Below, piece after piece: positions 1-7,666 of a DNA stretch of 20,353 nucleotides. The number at the start of each line of letters is the position of its first letter. The first letter of the stretch is position 1. A model generated the notes under the pieces. The model was not told the DNA's origin and ran no database searches. It saw nothing but the letters and a program-made list of their open reading frames with translations. The position numbers were made by a program, and so were the translations under genes. This stretch comes from Desulfarculales bacterium UBA702 (lineage in GTDB: Bacteria > Desulfobacterota > Syntrophobacteria > Syntrophobacterales > Syntrophobacteraceae), in NCBI GenBank assembly GCA_002298165.1, contig DBMI01000011.1:19943-40295 (forward strand), written 5' to 3'.

Positions 1-250
1 CTATTATGGCGGGGGTAATGTGAATGTCAATACCGGGTGGGGCCCTTATTACGGTTCCGGATGGGGCGCGGTTGCGGCTGGGACTGCCGTAGGCCTGGCG
101 GCGGGTGCGGTTGTCGCCTCGGTGCCGAGTTCCGCGTCAACAACGGTGGTGTCCGGACATACCTACTATTACGACAACGGCACCTATTATCAGCAATGTT
201 ATGAGGGTACCGAGGTCAAATATTGTGTGGTTCCAGAACCAGTAGGCTAG
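1..250 (+). CDS. C-terminal fragment of a Gly/Tyr-rich surface-type protein (5' cut by window)
   Basis: The frame is open from the first bases of the window (Tyr-Tyr-Gly-Gly-Gly-Asn) and ends at TAG 248-250, so the true start lies outside. An internal GTG at 20 could act as a start but has no purine-rich site and lies inside the same Gly/Asn-rich run. About 83 residues are visible: a Gly/Tyr/Asn-rich stretch, then a 20-odd residue Ala/Gly/Val segment (GTAVGLAAGAVVASV) that could be one membrane helix or a glycine-zipper hairpin, then a Tyr-rich tail with two Cys (YYQQCYEGTEVKYCVV). The tail resembles the end of small exported proteins of unknown function in proteobacteria. It converges on the GH13 gene with only 38 bp between them and no clear terminator. 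I cannot give a function. Confidence 0.6.
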   Translation, partial: YYGGGNVNVNTGWGPYYGSGWGAVAAGTAVGLAAGAVVASVPSSASTTVVSGHTYYYDNGTYYQQCYEGTEVKYCVVPEPVG

Positions 251-288
251 CAATAAGTGCCGTCGAAGAGATGATGGGCTGGGGGATT

Positions 289-1779
289 TCAGGACCGGGA
301 GAACTCCAGGAAATGAAATCCCCAGCCATCCAGATCCACGTATAACCCTCGATCGCTCATCTCATTTCCGTCTCTGTTGTAAACAGCCTCATTGAGTGCA
401 TCCTTCAAATGCCAGCTTCTTTGCCGAAGGTCGGACAATGGCAGTCGCACCATTGCCTGAGATCGGTGTTGTGAAAAATTGACGACAATCAGCCGAAACT
501 CCTCTCCCATTTGCCAGCACCAGGCCAGAAGGTTCAGGTAGGTATTATTATCAGGCCATCCTTGCAGTTCACAGGAACGCCATTCCCCATTGTGAAAGAT
601 ATCAGCGTTGGCCGCATGGAGAAGCCTTCGGTAAAAATCGCGAGTCCGCTCGTCCGGCATTTCTTCCGGTCGCCGTCGAAGGAAGGCGGGGAGCCTTACC
701 CGGCGCCCATCGAACTGGCCTTCATGAACCAGTTTGGCGCCAGGTAAAGTCATGATGGTAACAGCGGACGCGTAATGCTTCGGTTCGGGGAAAAGCGCGG
801 CCGCCCTTGGCTCATCATGGTTTTCGATGAATCGAACGAGTTTATTCTGATAATTAATATCGGCGAGCAAATGGCGGCGAACATCTTCAGGGCCGTCGTG
901 CTCCAGGCGATCATAGAGCCGTTTATCGTAGCAAAAATCAAAACCCTGCTGCTGAAGTTCCCACTCCATGTCCCAGTAAGCTTCCGCGATAAAGACAAAT
1001 TCAGGATGCGCCTTCTTGACGCCCTCGATAATCTCAACCCAGTATTCCTCGCCCGGCACGGGTCCCGCCCGGTTTCCCCAGGTACGCTTAAAAATACTGT
1101 TTATGAGAAGCATTGCCATGTCGCAGCGCACTCCGTCGGATTGCGAAGCGATCTCCAGCAAAGTATCAAGGGCAGCCCTGCGCAGTCCCGGATGGAAAAC
1201 ATTGAGCTGCAAAACATCATGCCATGGCGGGAAGAAGGGGTCCCTCCCGCAGGCGATAACGTTTCCTCCGATGTTTTGGAATGCTCCGGGATCCCGTGCC
1301 AGATCTTCAGCCGTCCCCCGGATGAAGTACTCCGGGTGCTCATAGGCAAGAGGATTGTCAGGGGCCAGATGGTTTGGCACAAAATCCAGGATCAACCGCA
1401 CCCCCCTTTCGGCAAGCCGTGCGCGCGCCACCGCCAGGCCATCCGGTCCTCCCAGCCTCCCATCTACAACGTATCTCCGAATGCAATAAGCCGAGCCAAT
1501 TATGTCTTCTCCTGTCAAATCGGGTAAGACCGTGTGGAACTCGCTCATTAACGCGGGATTTTGGGTTGCGACCCGGATTCCGGCCGGGCTGCGTTCCCAA
1601 ACCCCCATCAGCCATATGGCCGCGGCCCCGCGTGGTACAATCATGTCCCACTCATCGTCTGGAATGCTGCCCAGGTCCATAGGGCGTCCGTACCGGCGCT
1701 GAAGTTCCTGGAGCCATGCCCAGGTGTTTACTTCATATATGAGAGGATATTTTGGCAGCTTTTTTATATTCTTCCTCAC
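289..1779 (-). CDS. GH13 alpha-amylase-family glycoside hydrolase
   Basis: A 496-residue protein with the four GH13 conserved regions in order: DFVPNH (about 132-137), GVRCDMA with the nucleophile Asp220, FIAEAYW with the acid/base Glu266, and IENHDE with Asp322. The catalytic triad is complete. The N-terminal motif PLIYEVNTWAWL and the LMGVWERSP segment are typical of a bacterial GH13 subgroup found next to GH63-like glucosidases. There is no signal peptide, so it should act in the cytoplasm on alpha-1,4-glucans, maltooligosaccharides or a glucosyl solute; the exact substrate cannot be read from sequence. The start is GTG at 1777-1779, sharing GTGA with the stop of the upstream GH63 gene and preceded by AAGGA, which indicates translational coupling. 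Stop TGA is at 289-291. Confident on family, not on substrate. Confidence 0.92.
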   Translation of the reverse strand: MRKNIKKLPKYPLIYEVNTWAWLQELQRRYGRPMDLGSIPDDEWDMIVPRGAAAIWLMGVWERSPAGIRVATQNPALMSEFHTVLPDLTGEDIIGSAYCIRRYVVDGRLGGPDGLAVARARLAERGVRLILDFVPNHLAPDNPLAYEHPEYFIRGTAEDLARDPGAFQNIGGNVIACGRDPFFPPWHDVLQLNVFHPGLRRAALDTLLEIASQSDGVRCDMAMLLINSIFKRTWGNRAGPVPGEEYWVEIIEGVKKAHPEFVFIAEAYWDMEWELQQQGFDFCYDKRLYDRLEHDGPEDVRRHLLADINYQNKLVRFIENHDEPRAAALFPEPKHYASAVTIMTLPGAKLVHEGQFDGRRVRLPAFLRRRPEEMPDERTRDFYRRLLHAANADIFHNGEWRSCELQGWPDNNTYLNLLAWCWQMGEEFRLIVVNFSQHRSQAMVRLPLSDLRQRSWHLKDALNEAVYNRDGNEMSDRGLYVDLDGWGFHFLEFSRS

Positions 1780-4493
1780 GCAGCTTCCTTTAGAGAGGAG
1801 AAGGCCCCTTCTTCCAGCATTTTCTGGGGATCAGCGTAGCCGAAGCTCTGAATCAATGCGGCGATCAGGCCTGTCCAGCCGGTCTGATGACTGGCCCCCA
1901 GTCCCGCGCCGTTGTCCCCATGGAAATATTCGTAGAAAAGAACATGATCTCGCCAATGAGGATCATTCTGGAATTTCTCGATTCCACCGTAGACGGGTCT
2001 GCGTCCCCGTTCGTCCCTGGTGAAGATTCGGGTAAGTCTTTGTGCGATTTCCCGGCTCACCTCGTACAGATTCATGAAATTTCCCGAACCGGTCGGGCAC
2101 TCCACTTTCAAATTGTCCCCGTAGTACAGGAAATAATTCATCAACCCGCGGATGATAAGCACATTGACAGGATACCATATCGGTCCCCGCCAGTTGGAGT
2201 TACCTCCAAACATACCGGAATTCGATTCCGCAGGCAGATATTCCACTTTATGCTCTTCGCCGTGAACATAGAAGGTGTATGGGTGTTCAAGGTGATAGCG
2301 GGAGAGTGCCCGTATCCCGTAGGGACTTAGAAACTCATTCTCATCGAGCAGCCGGGCAAGAATGCGCGGCAGTCTCTGTTCGTTTACAAGTGCGGCGATC
2401 CCTCGCTCGGCCATGCCCAGGTTGCCCGGCCCGGTTACGTGGATGCTCTTCAGCAGTTCAGGCATTCTAAGCAGCCTGTTGTAAAGACTTTCCGTGACTC
2501 TCGGGTTTCGCTCCCTCTGGTACTTTTCTATAATCGTGGTGGCGCAGAGTGGCAGCAGACCGACCATGGACCTTACTTTTAGCCTCGTGGAGCCTCCATC
2601 GGGAAATCGGAGTAGATCATAGTAAAAACCATCCTCTTCATCCCACATTCCGTCCTCTCCAAGACGGTTCGTTGCGGCTGCTATCCAAAGAAAGTGCTCA
2701 GCAAACTTAATAGCCAGGTCACTAAATGCCGGATCATAAGCCGCAAGTTCTATTGCTATGCTGAACATGTTCTGACAGAAGAACGCCATCCATGCTGTGC
2801 CGTCCGCCTGTTCCAGATAGCCGCCGGTCGGAAGAGGGGCGCTCCTGTCGAATACCCCGATGTTATCCAGCCCAAGGAAGCCGCCTTCGAAAACGTTCTT
2901 GCCGAAGCGATCCTTGCGGTTAACCCACCAGGTGAAGTTGAGCATAAGCTTGTTAAAAGCTCTCTTTAGAAACTCGATGTCTCCATTGCCGCGAGTACCT
3001 TCCTCTATTTTATAGATGAAATATGCGGCCCATGCGTGCACGGGAGGATTCACGTCGCTGAAGTTCCACTCATAAGCCGGGATTTGCCCGTTTGGGTGCA
3101 GGTAGGTCTCCCGCAGCAACAGGTCCAATTGATTTTTTGCAAAATCAACGTCCGTGTAGGCAAGGGCGATTGTGTGAAAAGCGAGATCCCACGCGGCATA
3201 CCACGGATACTCCCACTTATCCGGCATCGAGATAACGTGTTCATTTACCATGTGGAACCATTCGCGGTTCCTGATGTCGCGAACCGGTGAAAATAGGGGG
3301 TGAGCGGAATGCTCCACGAGCCACTTATCACCGGCGAAATTATAATACTGTTTTGTCCAGAACATTCCGGCGAGGGCCTGACGCATGACACCGGCCTCCT
3401 CCTCGCCGGCTTCTGGAGGTGTTACGGAGCGATAAAAATCATCGGCTTCCCTAGCTCGGTCACCAAAGACATCGTCAAATTCCGTTCCGAAAGGGTTATG
3501 CAACTCGTCCGGATGCGAATTGGAAAGGCGCAGGCGGATCGTGGCGCTTTGCCCCGGTCCAATTTCAATTACATGATGGGCCGCCGCCTTGGTTCCGGTT
3601 CTCATCGGGTTAACGGCCTCCCTTAATCCCTGGGTGATGTAGTTGTTGATGCCGTCCTTTACGAAGGGACTCGCATTGGGAGTTCCGAACAATCGTTCAT
3701 TGTTCGTTTCATTTTCGGTGAAAAGGAGCGGGACATCGCTTTCGATGTAGAAGTAGCGATTTCCCATCAGCGCATGGACAGCCTCGATGGCGCCAAATTC
3801 ATGCGAAGTTTCGATCTGCTTCAAAAATGGCTTATCTACATCTTCTCCCCAGGACCACGTGTTCCGGAACCACACCGTGGGGAGGAGATGCAGCAATGAA
3901 GACTCGGGACCCCTATTGAAAACTGTCACCCTTATCAGGATATCTTCCGAGGATGCCTTGGCGTATTCGATAAAGACATCGAAATAGCGGTCGTCCTGAA
4001 ATATTCCGGTATCGAGGAGTTCATATTCGAACTCATAGCGGGAGCGGGCCTGGTTGGTATGAGCCAGATCTGTATATGGGAAAGGGAGTTGCGGATACTT
4101 ATACAGGTACTTCATGTAGGAATGAGTGGGCGTGCTGTCCAGGTAAAAATAATACTCCTTAACGTCTTCGCCGTGATTACCCTCGCTGTTGGTAATCCCG
4201 AAGAGCCGTTCCTTTATAATTGGATCTTTCCCGTTCCACAGCGCCAGGGCGAAACAAAGAAGCTGTTTATCATCCGAGATTCCGGCAATGCCGTCTTCGC
4301 CCCAGTGATAAGCGCGCGAACGTGCCTGATCGTGAGAAAAATAATCCCATGCGTCGCCATTCTGGCTATAGTCTTCCCGGACGGTGCCCCATTGGCGTTC
4401 GCTAAGGTATGGTCCCCACTTTCTCCAGGGTGATTTTCCCTGTCTTTCGTCTTCCATCCTCCGACTCTCGTCGGTGTATTTGCGCGATTCCAT
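1776..4493 (-). CDS. GH63-type (MGH1-like) glucosidase
   Basis: A large protein of 905 residues from the ATG at 4493, with no signal peptide. The frame stays open to a GTG at 4589, but the ATG has GGAG seven bases upstream and the family usually begins shortly before the motif KWGPYLSERQWGTVREDY, here at about 25-42. The N-terminal part is beta-rich. The C-terminal (alpha/alpha)6 part carries YPWYAAWDLAFH with the likely acid Asp436, the conserved GGNSNWRGPIWYPVN (763-777), and FYEYFHGDNGAGLG followed by HQTGWTGL with the likely base Glu855. These match GH63-type glucosidases, which release glucose or related sugars from alpha-glucosides, including compatible solutes such as glucosylglycerate in some relatives. 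It is first in a two-gene operon with GH13, with overlapping stop and start. Family call is firm; substrate is open. Confidence 0.9.
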   Translation of the reverse strand: MESRKYTDESRRMEDERQGKSPWRKWGPYLSERQWGTVREDYSQNGDAWDYFSHDQARSRAYHWGEDGIAGISDDKQLLCFALALWNGKDPIIKERLFGITNSEGNHGEDVKEYYFYLDSTPTHSYMKYLYKYPQLPFPYTDLAHTNQARSRYEFEYELLDTGIFQDDRYFDVFIEYAKASSEDILIRVTVFNRGPESSLLHLLPTVWFRNTWSWGEDVDKPFLKQIETSHEFGAIEAVHALMGNRYFYIESDVPLLFTENETNNERLFGTPNASPFVKDGINNYITQGLREAVNPMRTGTKAAAHHVIEIGPGQSATIRLRLSNSHPDELHNPFGTEFDDVFGDRAREADDFYRSVTPPEAGEEEAGVMRQALAGMFWTKQYYNFAGDKWLVEHSAHPLFSPVRDIRNREWFHMVNEHVISMPDKWEYPWYAAWDLAFHTIALAYTDVDFAKNQLDLLLRETYLHPNGQIPAYEWNFSDVNPPVHAWAAYFIYKIEEGTRGNGDIEFLKRAFNKLMLNFTWWVNRKDRFGKNVFEGGFLGLDNIGVFDRSAPLPTGGYLEQADGTAWMAFFCQNMFSIAIELAAYDPAFSDLAIKFAEHFLWIAAATNRLGEDGMWDEEDGFYYDLLRFPDGGSTRLKVRSMVGLLPLCATTIIEKYQRERNPRVTESLYNRLLRMPELLKSIHVTGPGNLGMAERGIAALVNEQRLPRILARLLDENEFLSPYGIRALSRYHLEHPYTFYVHGEEHKVEYLPAESNSGMFGGNSNWRGPIWYPVNVLIIRGLMNYFLYYGDNLKVECPTGSGNFMNLYEVSREIAQRLTRIFTRDERGRRPVYGGIEKFQNDPHWRDHVLFYEYFHGDNGAGLGASHQTGWTGLIAALIQSFGYADPQKMLEEGAFSSLKEAA

Positions 4494-4500
4494 CAGTGCT

Positions 4501-4504
4501 CTCC
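4501..4504 (-). promoter_or_regulatory. Ribosome binding site deciding the GH63 start
   Basis: On the minus strand GGAG lies seven bases before the ATG at 4493-4491. No comparable site precedes the upstream GTG at 4589, so the shorter 905-residue product is preferred. Confidence 0.6.
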
Positions 4505-4612
4505 GTTGTCTAATGTCTCTTCTACAGCCTGGGGTATTTTGATCCCTCAACGGCAAATTGTCCCAAAAACAAGGGATTTGCAGAACCACTCGCAGGTTCC
4601 GTCTAACTGCTA

Positions 4613-4630
4613 AACTTTAATTAGAAAGTT
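4613..4630. repeat. Perfect inverted repeat in the divergent GH63/patatin promoter region
   Basis: AACTTT (4613-4618) and AAAGTT (4625-4630) form a perfect 6-bp inverted repeat around AATTAG. It lies in the 271-bp region between two divergently transcribed genes, so it could be an operator or part of an A/T-rich promoter. It has no following T-run that would suggest a terminator. Confidence 0.4.
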
Positions 4631-4695
4631 AATCACTCGAAGAAAGCCGTGACAGCCATTACCTTTTCCACAGGCCAGGCTGTTAACGTGGCCAA

Positions 4696-4725
4696 TGAGG
4701 ATACGGCATCCTTGCCTGAGGATAC
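4696..4725 (+). repeat. Tandem 9-bp direct repeat TGAGGATAC upstream of the patatin gene
   Basis: TGAGGATAC occurs at 4696-4704 and again at 4717-4725. The offset is 21 bp, two turns of B-DNA, so a dimeric or cooperative regulator would see both on one face. The last copy ends 39 bp before the patatin ATG. The first copy can also pair with ATCCT just downstream as a 5-bp hairpin. Regulatory function is inferred. Confidence 0.4.
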
Positions 4726-4764
4726 TTACAATCGAAAATGTAAGGAGCACGCAGGAATCTAATT

Positions 4765-6027
4765 ATGAAGACTCTTCCCTTTCTTTTGTGTGTGGCGGTC
4801 CTGTTGGGCATGTTTCAGGGCTGTTCCCTTAAGCGGCTTCCGGCGGTCCCTGAAGACTCCGCAAGTTTTGCAACTGTATCGGGCCTTCCCAATGCCCGCT
4901 TCTTCCCTCTAGGCGACCTGTCACCGTTTCTCACGGAAGCTCTGGCAGCACTCGAGCGCGAGAGGGTTTACCTGGGCACCTCCGGACAGGGCACGGAAAT
5001 GCCGCCTGTTAACTTTCTCGCTATCTCCGGCGGGGGCGATAATGGAGCATTCGGAGCGGGGTTGCTCATGGGATGGACTCAATGTGGGACTCGACCTCAG
5101 TTCAAACTTGTCACAGGCGTCAGCACTGGCTCATTGATCGCTCCCTTCGCATTTCTTGGTCCCGACTACGACCAAGTTTTGAAAGATGTTTATACAGGCA
5201 TCGGTCCCAAAGACATCTTTGTCAAAAAAAACTTCCTATCGGCGCTGATTAGCGATTCTCTTAGCGACAGCACACCTCTTCGGCATTTGATCGAAAGATA
5301 TGTAACCCCCGATCTCCTCGCTAAAATCGCAACAGAATACGAGAAGGGCCGATTACTGCTGGTAGCCACCACAGACCTTGATTCCCACCAGCCCGTGGTG
5401 TGGAATATGGGAGCAATTGCTTCCAGCAAAGTCTCGGGGTCTCTTGAATTGTTCCAGAGCATCCTACTGGCATCGGCATCTATCCCAGGAGTATTTCCCC
5501 CTGTTATGATCAAGGTCGAGTCAAAAGGAAGGCGATTTGAGGAAATGCACGTAGACGGGGGTGCAACCGCGCAGGTTTTCGTTTATCCTCCCTCGCTTTT
5601 TGAGCTGGCAGCGAGCAAGGGCATTGATATTAAACGCAAAAGGAACCTCTATGTCATTCGCAATGACCGCATCGATTCCGAATGGTCAAGCGTAAAGCGC
5701 CGGACGCTGTCCATTGCTGGCCGGTCCATATCCTCGCTGATTCATTCGCAGGGAGTGGGCGACCTGTTTAGGATTTACACGGTTGCTAAAAAGGACGGCC
5801 TTGACTTTAATCTTGCCTATATCGATCCCAACTTCAAAATGGCGCATAAGGAAGAATTCGATAACGCCTATATGAGGGCGCTGTTCGAATACGCCTATAA
5901 GCTTGCCGGGAACGGCTACCCATGGAAAAAGACTCCGCCTCTTCTGGAATCATCAAATGTTTCGGAGATTCCGGACATTTCCGACCAGCAAGTTAACCGG
6001 CCTGCAGCCACTATGGGTCATCAATAG
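4765..6027 (+). CDS. Patatin-like phospholipase, probable lipoprotein
   Basis: A 420-residue protein. The N-terminus is a short signal sequence with Lys2, a hydrophobic core and Cys20 preceded by Phe-Gln-Gly, a weak lipobox, so it is probably but not certainly a lipoprotein. The patatin fold is shown by SGGGDNGAFGAG (88-99, oxyanion hole), GVSTG (118-122, nucleophile Ser120) and VDGG (263-266, dyad Asp264). The usual patatin oxyanion motif is GGGxRG; here the Arg position is Asn, as in a subgroup of bacterial patatins. It should be a serine lipid acyl hydrolase acting on membrane lipids from the periplasmic side. ATG 4765 follows AGGA by eight bases. The gene stands alone, divergent from the GH63 operon and convergent with the PIG-L gene. 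The C-terminus is Pro/Ser-rich and variable. Confidence 0.88.
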   Translation: MKTLPFLLCVAVLLGMFQGCSLKRLPAVPEDSASFATVSGLPNARFFPLGDLSPFLTEALAALERERVYLGTSGQGTEMPPVNFLAISGGGDNGAFGAGLLMGWTQCGTRPQFKLVTGVSTGSLIAPFAFLGPDYDQVLKDVYTGIGPKDIFVKKNFLSALISDSLSDSTPLRHLIERYVTPDLLAKIATEYEKGRLLLVATTDLDSHQPVVWNMGAIASSKVSGSLELFQSILLASASIPGVFPPVMIKVESKGRRFEEMHVDGGATAQVFVYPPSLFELAASKGIDIKRKRNLYVIRNDRIDSEWSSVKRRTLSIAGRSISSLIHSQGVGDLFRIYTVAKKDGLDFNLAYIDPNFKMAHKEEFDNAYMRALFEYAYKLAGNGYPWKKTPPLLESSNVSEIPDISDQQVNRPAATMGHQ

Positions 6028-6164
6028 AACGAGGGTCTTCTGACAGTTCATTCCGCAGTCACCCGGATCAGTACAATGGAGCTTTTGAAATGGGCGCAAT
6101 CATTCTAAGCCGTGCTTCTCGATATCGATCATCAGAAAGGATTTCCGGGCATAACCGGCAGGCA

Positions 6165-7388
6165 TCAGTGCGTAACAGTGGAGTTTTCGGTCTCGTTTTC
6201 TTCGGGGCTGGCGGGATGCTGGAAATGGGCGGCGTACTCCTGCGGGAGCGTTAAGACCTGTGTCATGTCCAGGCTGCCGTAAAGTTCAGAGGGTAGCAGG
6301 AAGCTTCTAAAAAACCACTGCAGCATCTGGAGCTGGGATGAATGGGCGGCCAGCGCTCGCCGTTTTCCTTCGATTTCTTCGGCCGAGAGCGGGAGTGTGA
6401 CCCAACCGGTGCTTGAAAGAGTTTTCCCGGAACTCACGCAATGGCCGACACAGGATGCGTTTACCTGCTTTGCCCAGTTCCCTCCCCAGGGATAGTCTTT
6501 GTAGTGTACCAGGTATGTGAGGACCTTGGTCGTGGTAAATGGAGTTTTGCCTTCCTCGAACAGGCCCTGCAGGGCCGAGAGCACGAATATGCCAGCTGTT
6601 GCATGGTCGGGATGAATATCCCTCGGGTCTGGAAGAACTACCCAATCGGGTGAGAATTCGGAAATAACACGCGTAAGTTCCTGGTCCAGATCGACGCCCG
6701 AATATTTGACCCAGCGATTCATTCCCTTGCGGTGCGGCCGGTCAAAGAGCGTAAATGGAGAAATGAAAGGCTTGAGATTGGACCAGTAACTCTCCCAAAG
6801 ATCGTCGATGCCGTCATCGGGAAATCCAAGAAAGTTTGCATTTTCGGGTTTCAGCCCCAACTCGCAAAGCGCCTGAACGCCTTCTTCCTGGCGCACTTTT
6901 CCGTAGTCGATGAAATCTTTAGCCGATATGCGCGCATTCCTTATCTTGAGGCGCAGTGCCTCCTTGTATCCATCCCCGTTCGTAATATAGACGACATTGA
7001 CCGTGCCCTCTTTTTCGATAACTCGCTGCATAAGGCCCGAGGCCGAAATGGCCTCGTCATCCGGATGGGGAGCAAAGATCATTACCTTAACTCCCTGAGG
7101 GACTTCAAGCTGACCATGGGGAATGTAGGAATAAGGATCAGGGGAGGGTTGGGGCGCGGGTACCGGCTTTCCGAGTTCAATCAACTCTCTTGCGGAGTTT
7201 TCGGCAAGGGGGTTGAACATCGAAACGGATTTGATGTACCTGGTTAGATAATCCTCCTCCTGAGATCGGCAGACCCCCGCAAAGAACAGAGAACAGATTA
7301 TGGTGAATGCCATTGCGGCGTAAACTTTTTTCAATTTCCTTCCCGCAATCTTTTTGAATTTGTCTAATGAGCTGCAAGCCCGATTCAT
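6165..7388 (-). CDS. Exported PIG-L-family (LmbE-like) deacetylase
   Basis: PIG-L deacetylases are zinc enzymes that remove N-acetyl groups from GlcNAc-containing or related substrates. Here the metal motif APHPDDE is at about 106-112 and the second motif HPDH at about 259-262, counting from the chosen ATG at 7388 (407 residues). The N-terminus has basic residues then the hydrophobic stretch AAMAFTIICSLFFAGVC, a signal peptide or anchor, so the enzyme probably works outside the cytoplasm. The start is uncertain. The frame is open to ATG 7502, adding 38 unremarkable residues. A TTG at 7334, just after GGGAAGG, would give a compact signal peptide beginning Met-Lys-Lys. No candidate has an ideal ribosome site. 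It is a single gene, convergent with the patatin gene. Substrate unknown. Confidence 0.85.
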   Translation of the reverse strand: MNRACSSLDKFKKIAGRKLKKVYAAMAFTIICSLFFAGVCRSQEEDYLTRYIKSVSMFNPLAENSARELIELGKPVPAPQPSPDPYSYIPHGQLEVPQGVKVMIFAPHPDDEAISASGLMQRVIEKEGTVNVVYITNGDGYKEALRLKIRNARISAKDFIDYGKVRQEEGVQALCELGLKPENANFLGFPDDGIDDLWESYWSNLKPFISPFTLFDRPHRKGMNRWVKYSGVDLDQELTRVISEFSPDWVVLPDPRDIHPDHATAGIFVLSALQGLFEEGKTPFTTTKVLTYLVHYKDYPWGGNWAKQVNASCVGHCVSSGKTLSSTGWVTLPLSAEEIEGKRRALAAHSSQLQMLQWFFRSFLLPSELYGSLDMTQVLTLPQEYAAHFQHPASPEENETENSTVTH

Positions 7389-7531
7389 TATATCCGGCAG
7401 GAAAGTCGTTGCCCAGCTTGCCCTGACCGGGTTAATTTTAGAATAAATTTCGGATTTGTAAAGTAAGGTAAAACGAATATCGGAAAGCCCGGCAATTATC
7501 ATTACGAAATTGGTGGGAATTGTCGCTTCTC

Positions 7532-7567
7532 AGGGCCTGTTGCCCGAGGGTTTGGGCAACAGCCCCT
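7532..7567. repeat. Strong inverted repeat (hairpin) upstream of the PIG-L gene
   Basis: CTGTTGCCC (7537-7545) pairs perfectly with GGGCAACAG (7554-7562) around an eight-base loop. Past one C-C mismatch, AGGG (7532-7535) pairs with CCCT (7564-7567). No T-run follows on either strand, so it is not a standard terminator. It lies between the ABC-gene terminator and the PIG-L start and would be in the PIG-L leader if transcription begins upstream. Confidence 0.55.
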
Positions 7568-7612
7568 CAGGAAAAAGGTCATGGAAAGACCGTACGGAAT
7601 CCGGCCTCTCAG

Positions 7613-7656
7613 AAAAAAATGCAACCCTTTGTTGGTTTCAAGCTCCCGCGGGTTGC
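7613..7656 (-). terminator. Intrinsic terminator of the ABC exporter gene
   Basis: On the minus strand GCAACCC (7656-7650) pairs with GGGTTGC (7627-7621), followed by A and a run of seven T (7619-7613). The stem begins about ten bases after the ABC stop codon. The 22-nt loop contains the palindrome CCCGCGGG next to the first arm, which could compete with or extend the fold. Confidence 0.75.
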
Positions 7657-7666
7657 TTTCAAAGGC

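Noticed and set aside
775..1527. A 250-codon plus-strand open frame
   Set aside because: Antisense to the GH13 catalytic region, with no recognisable motifs.
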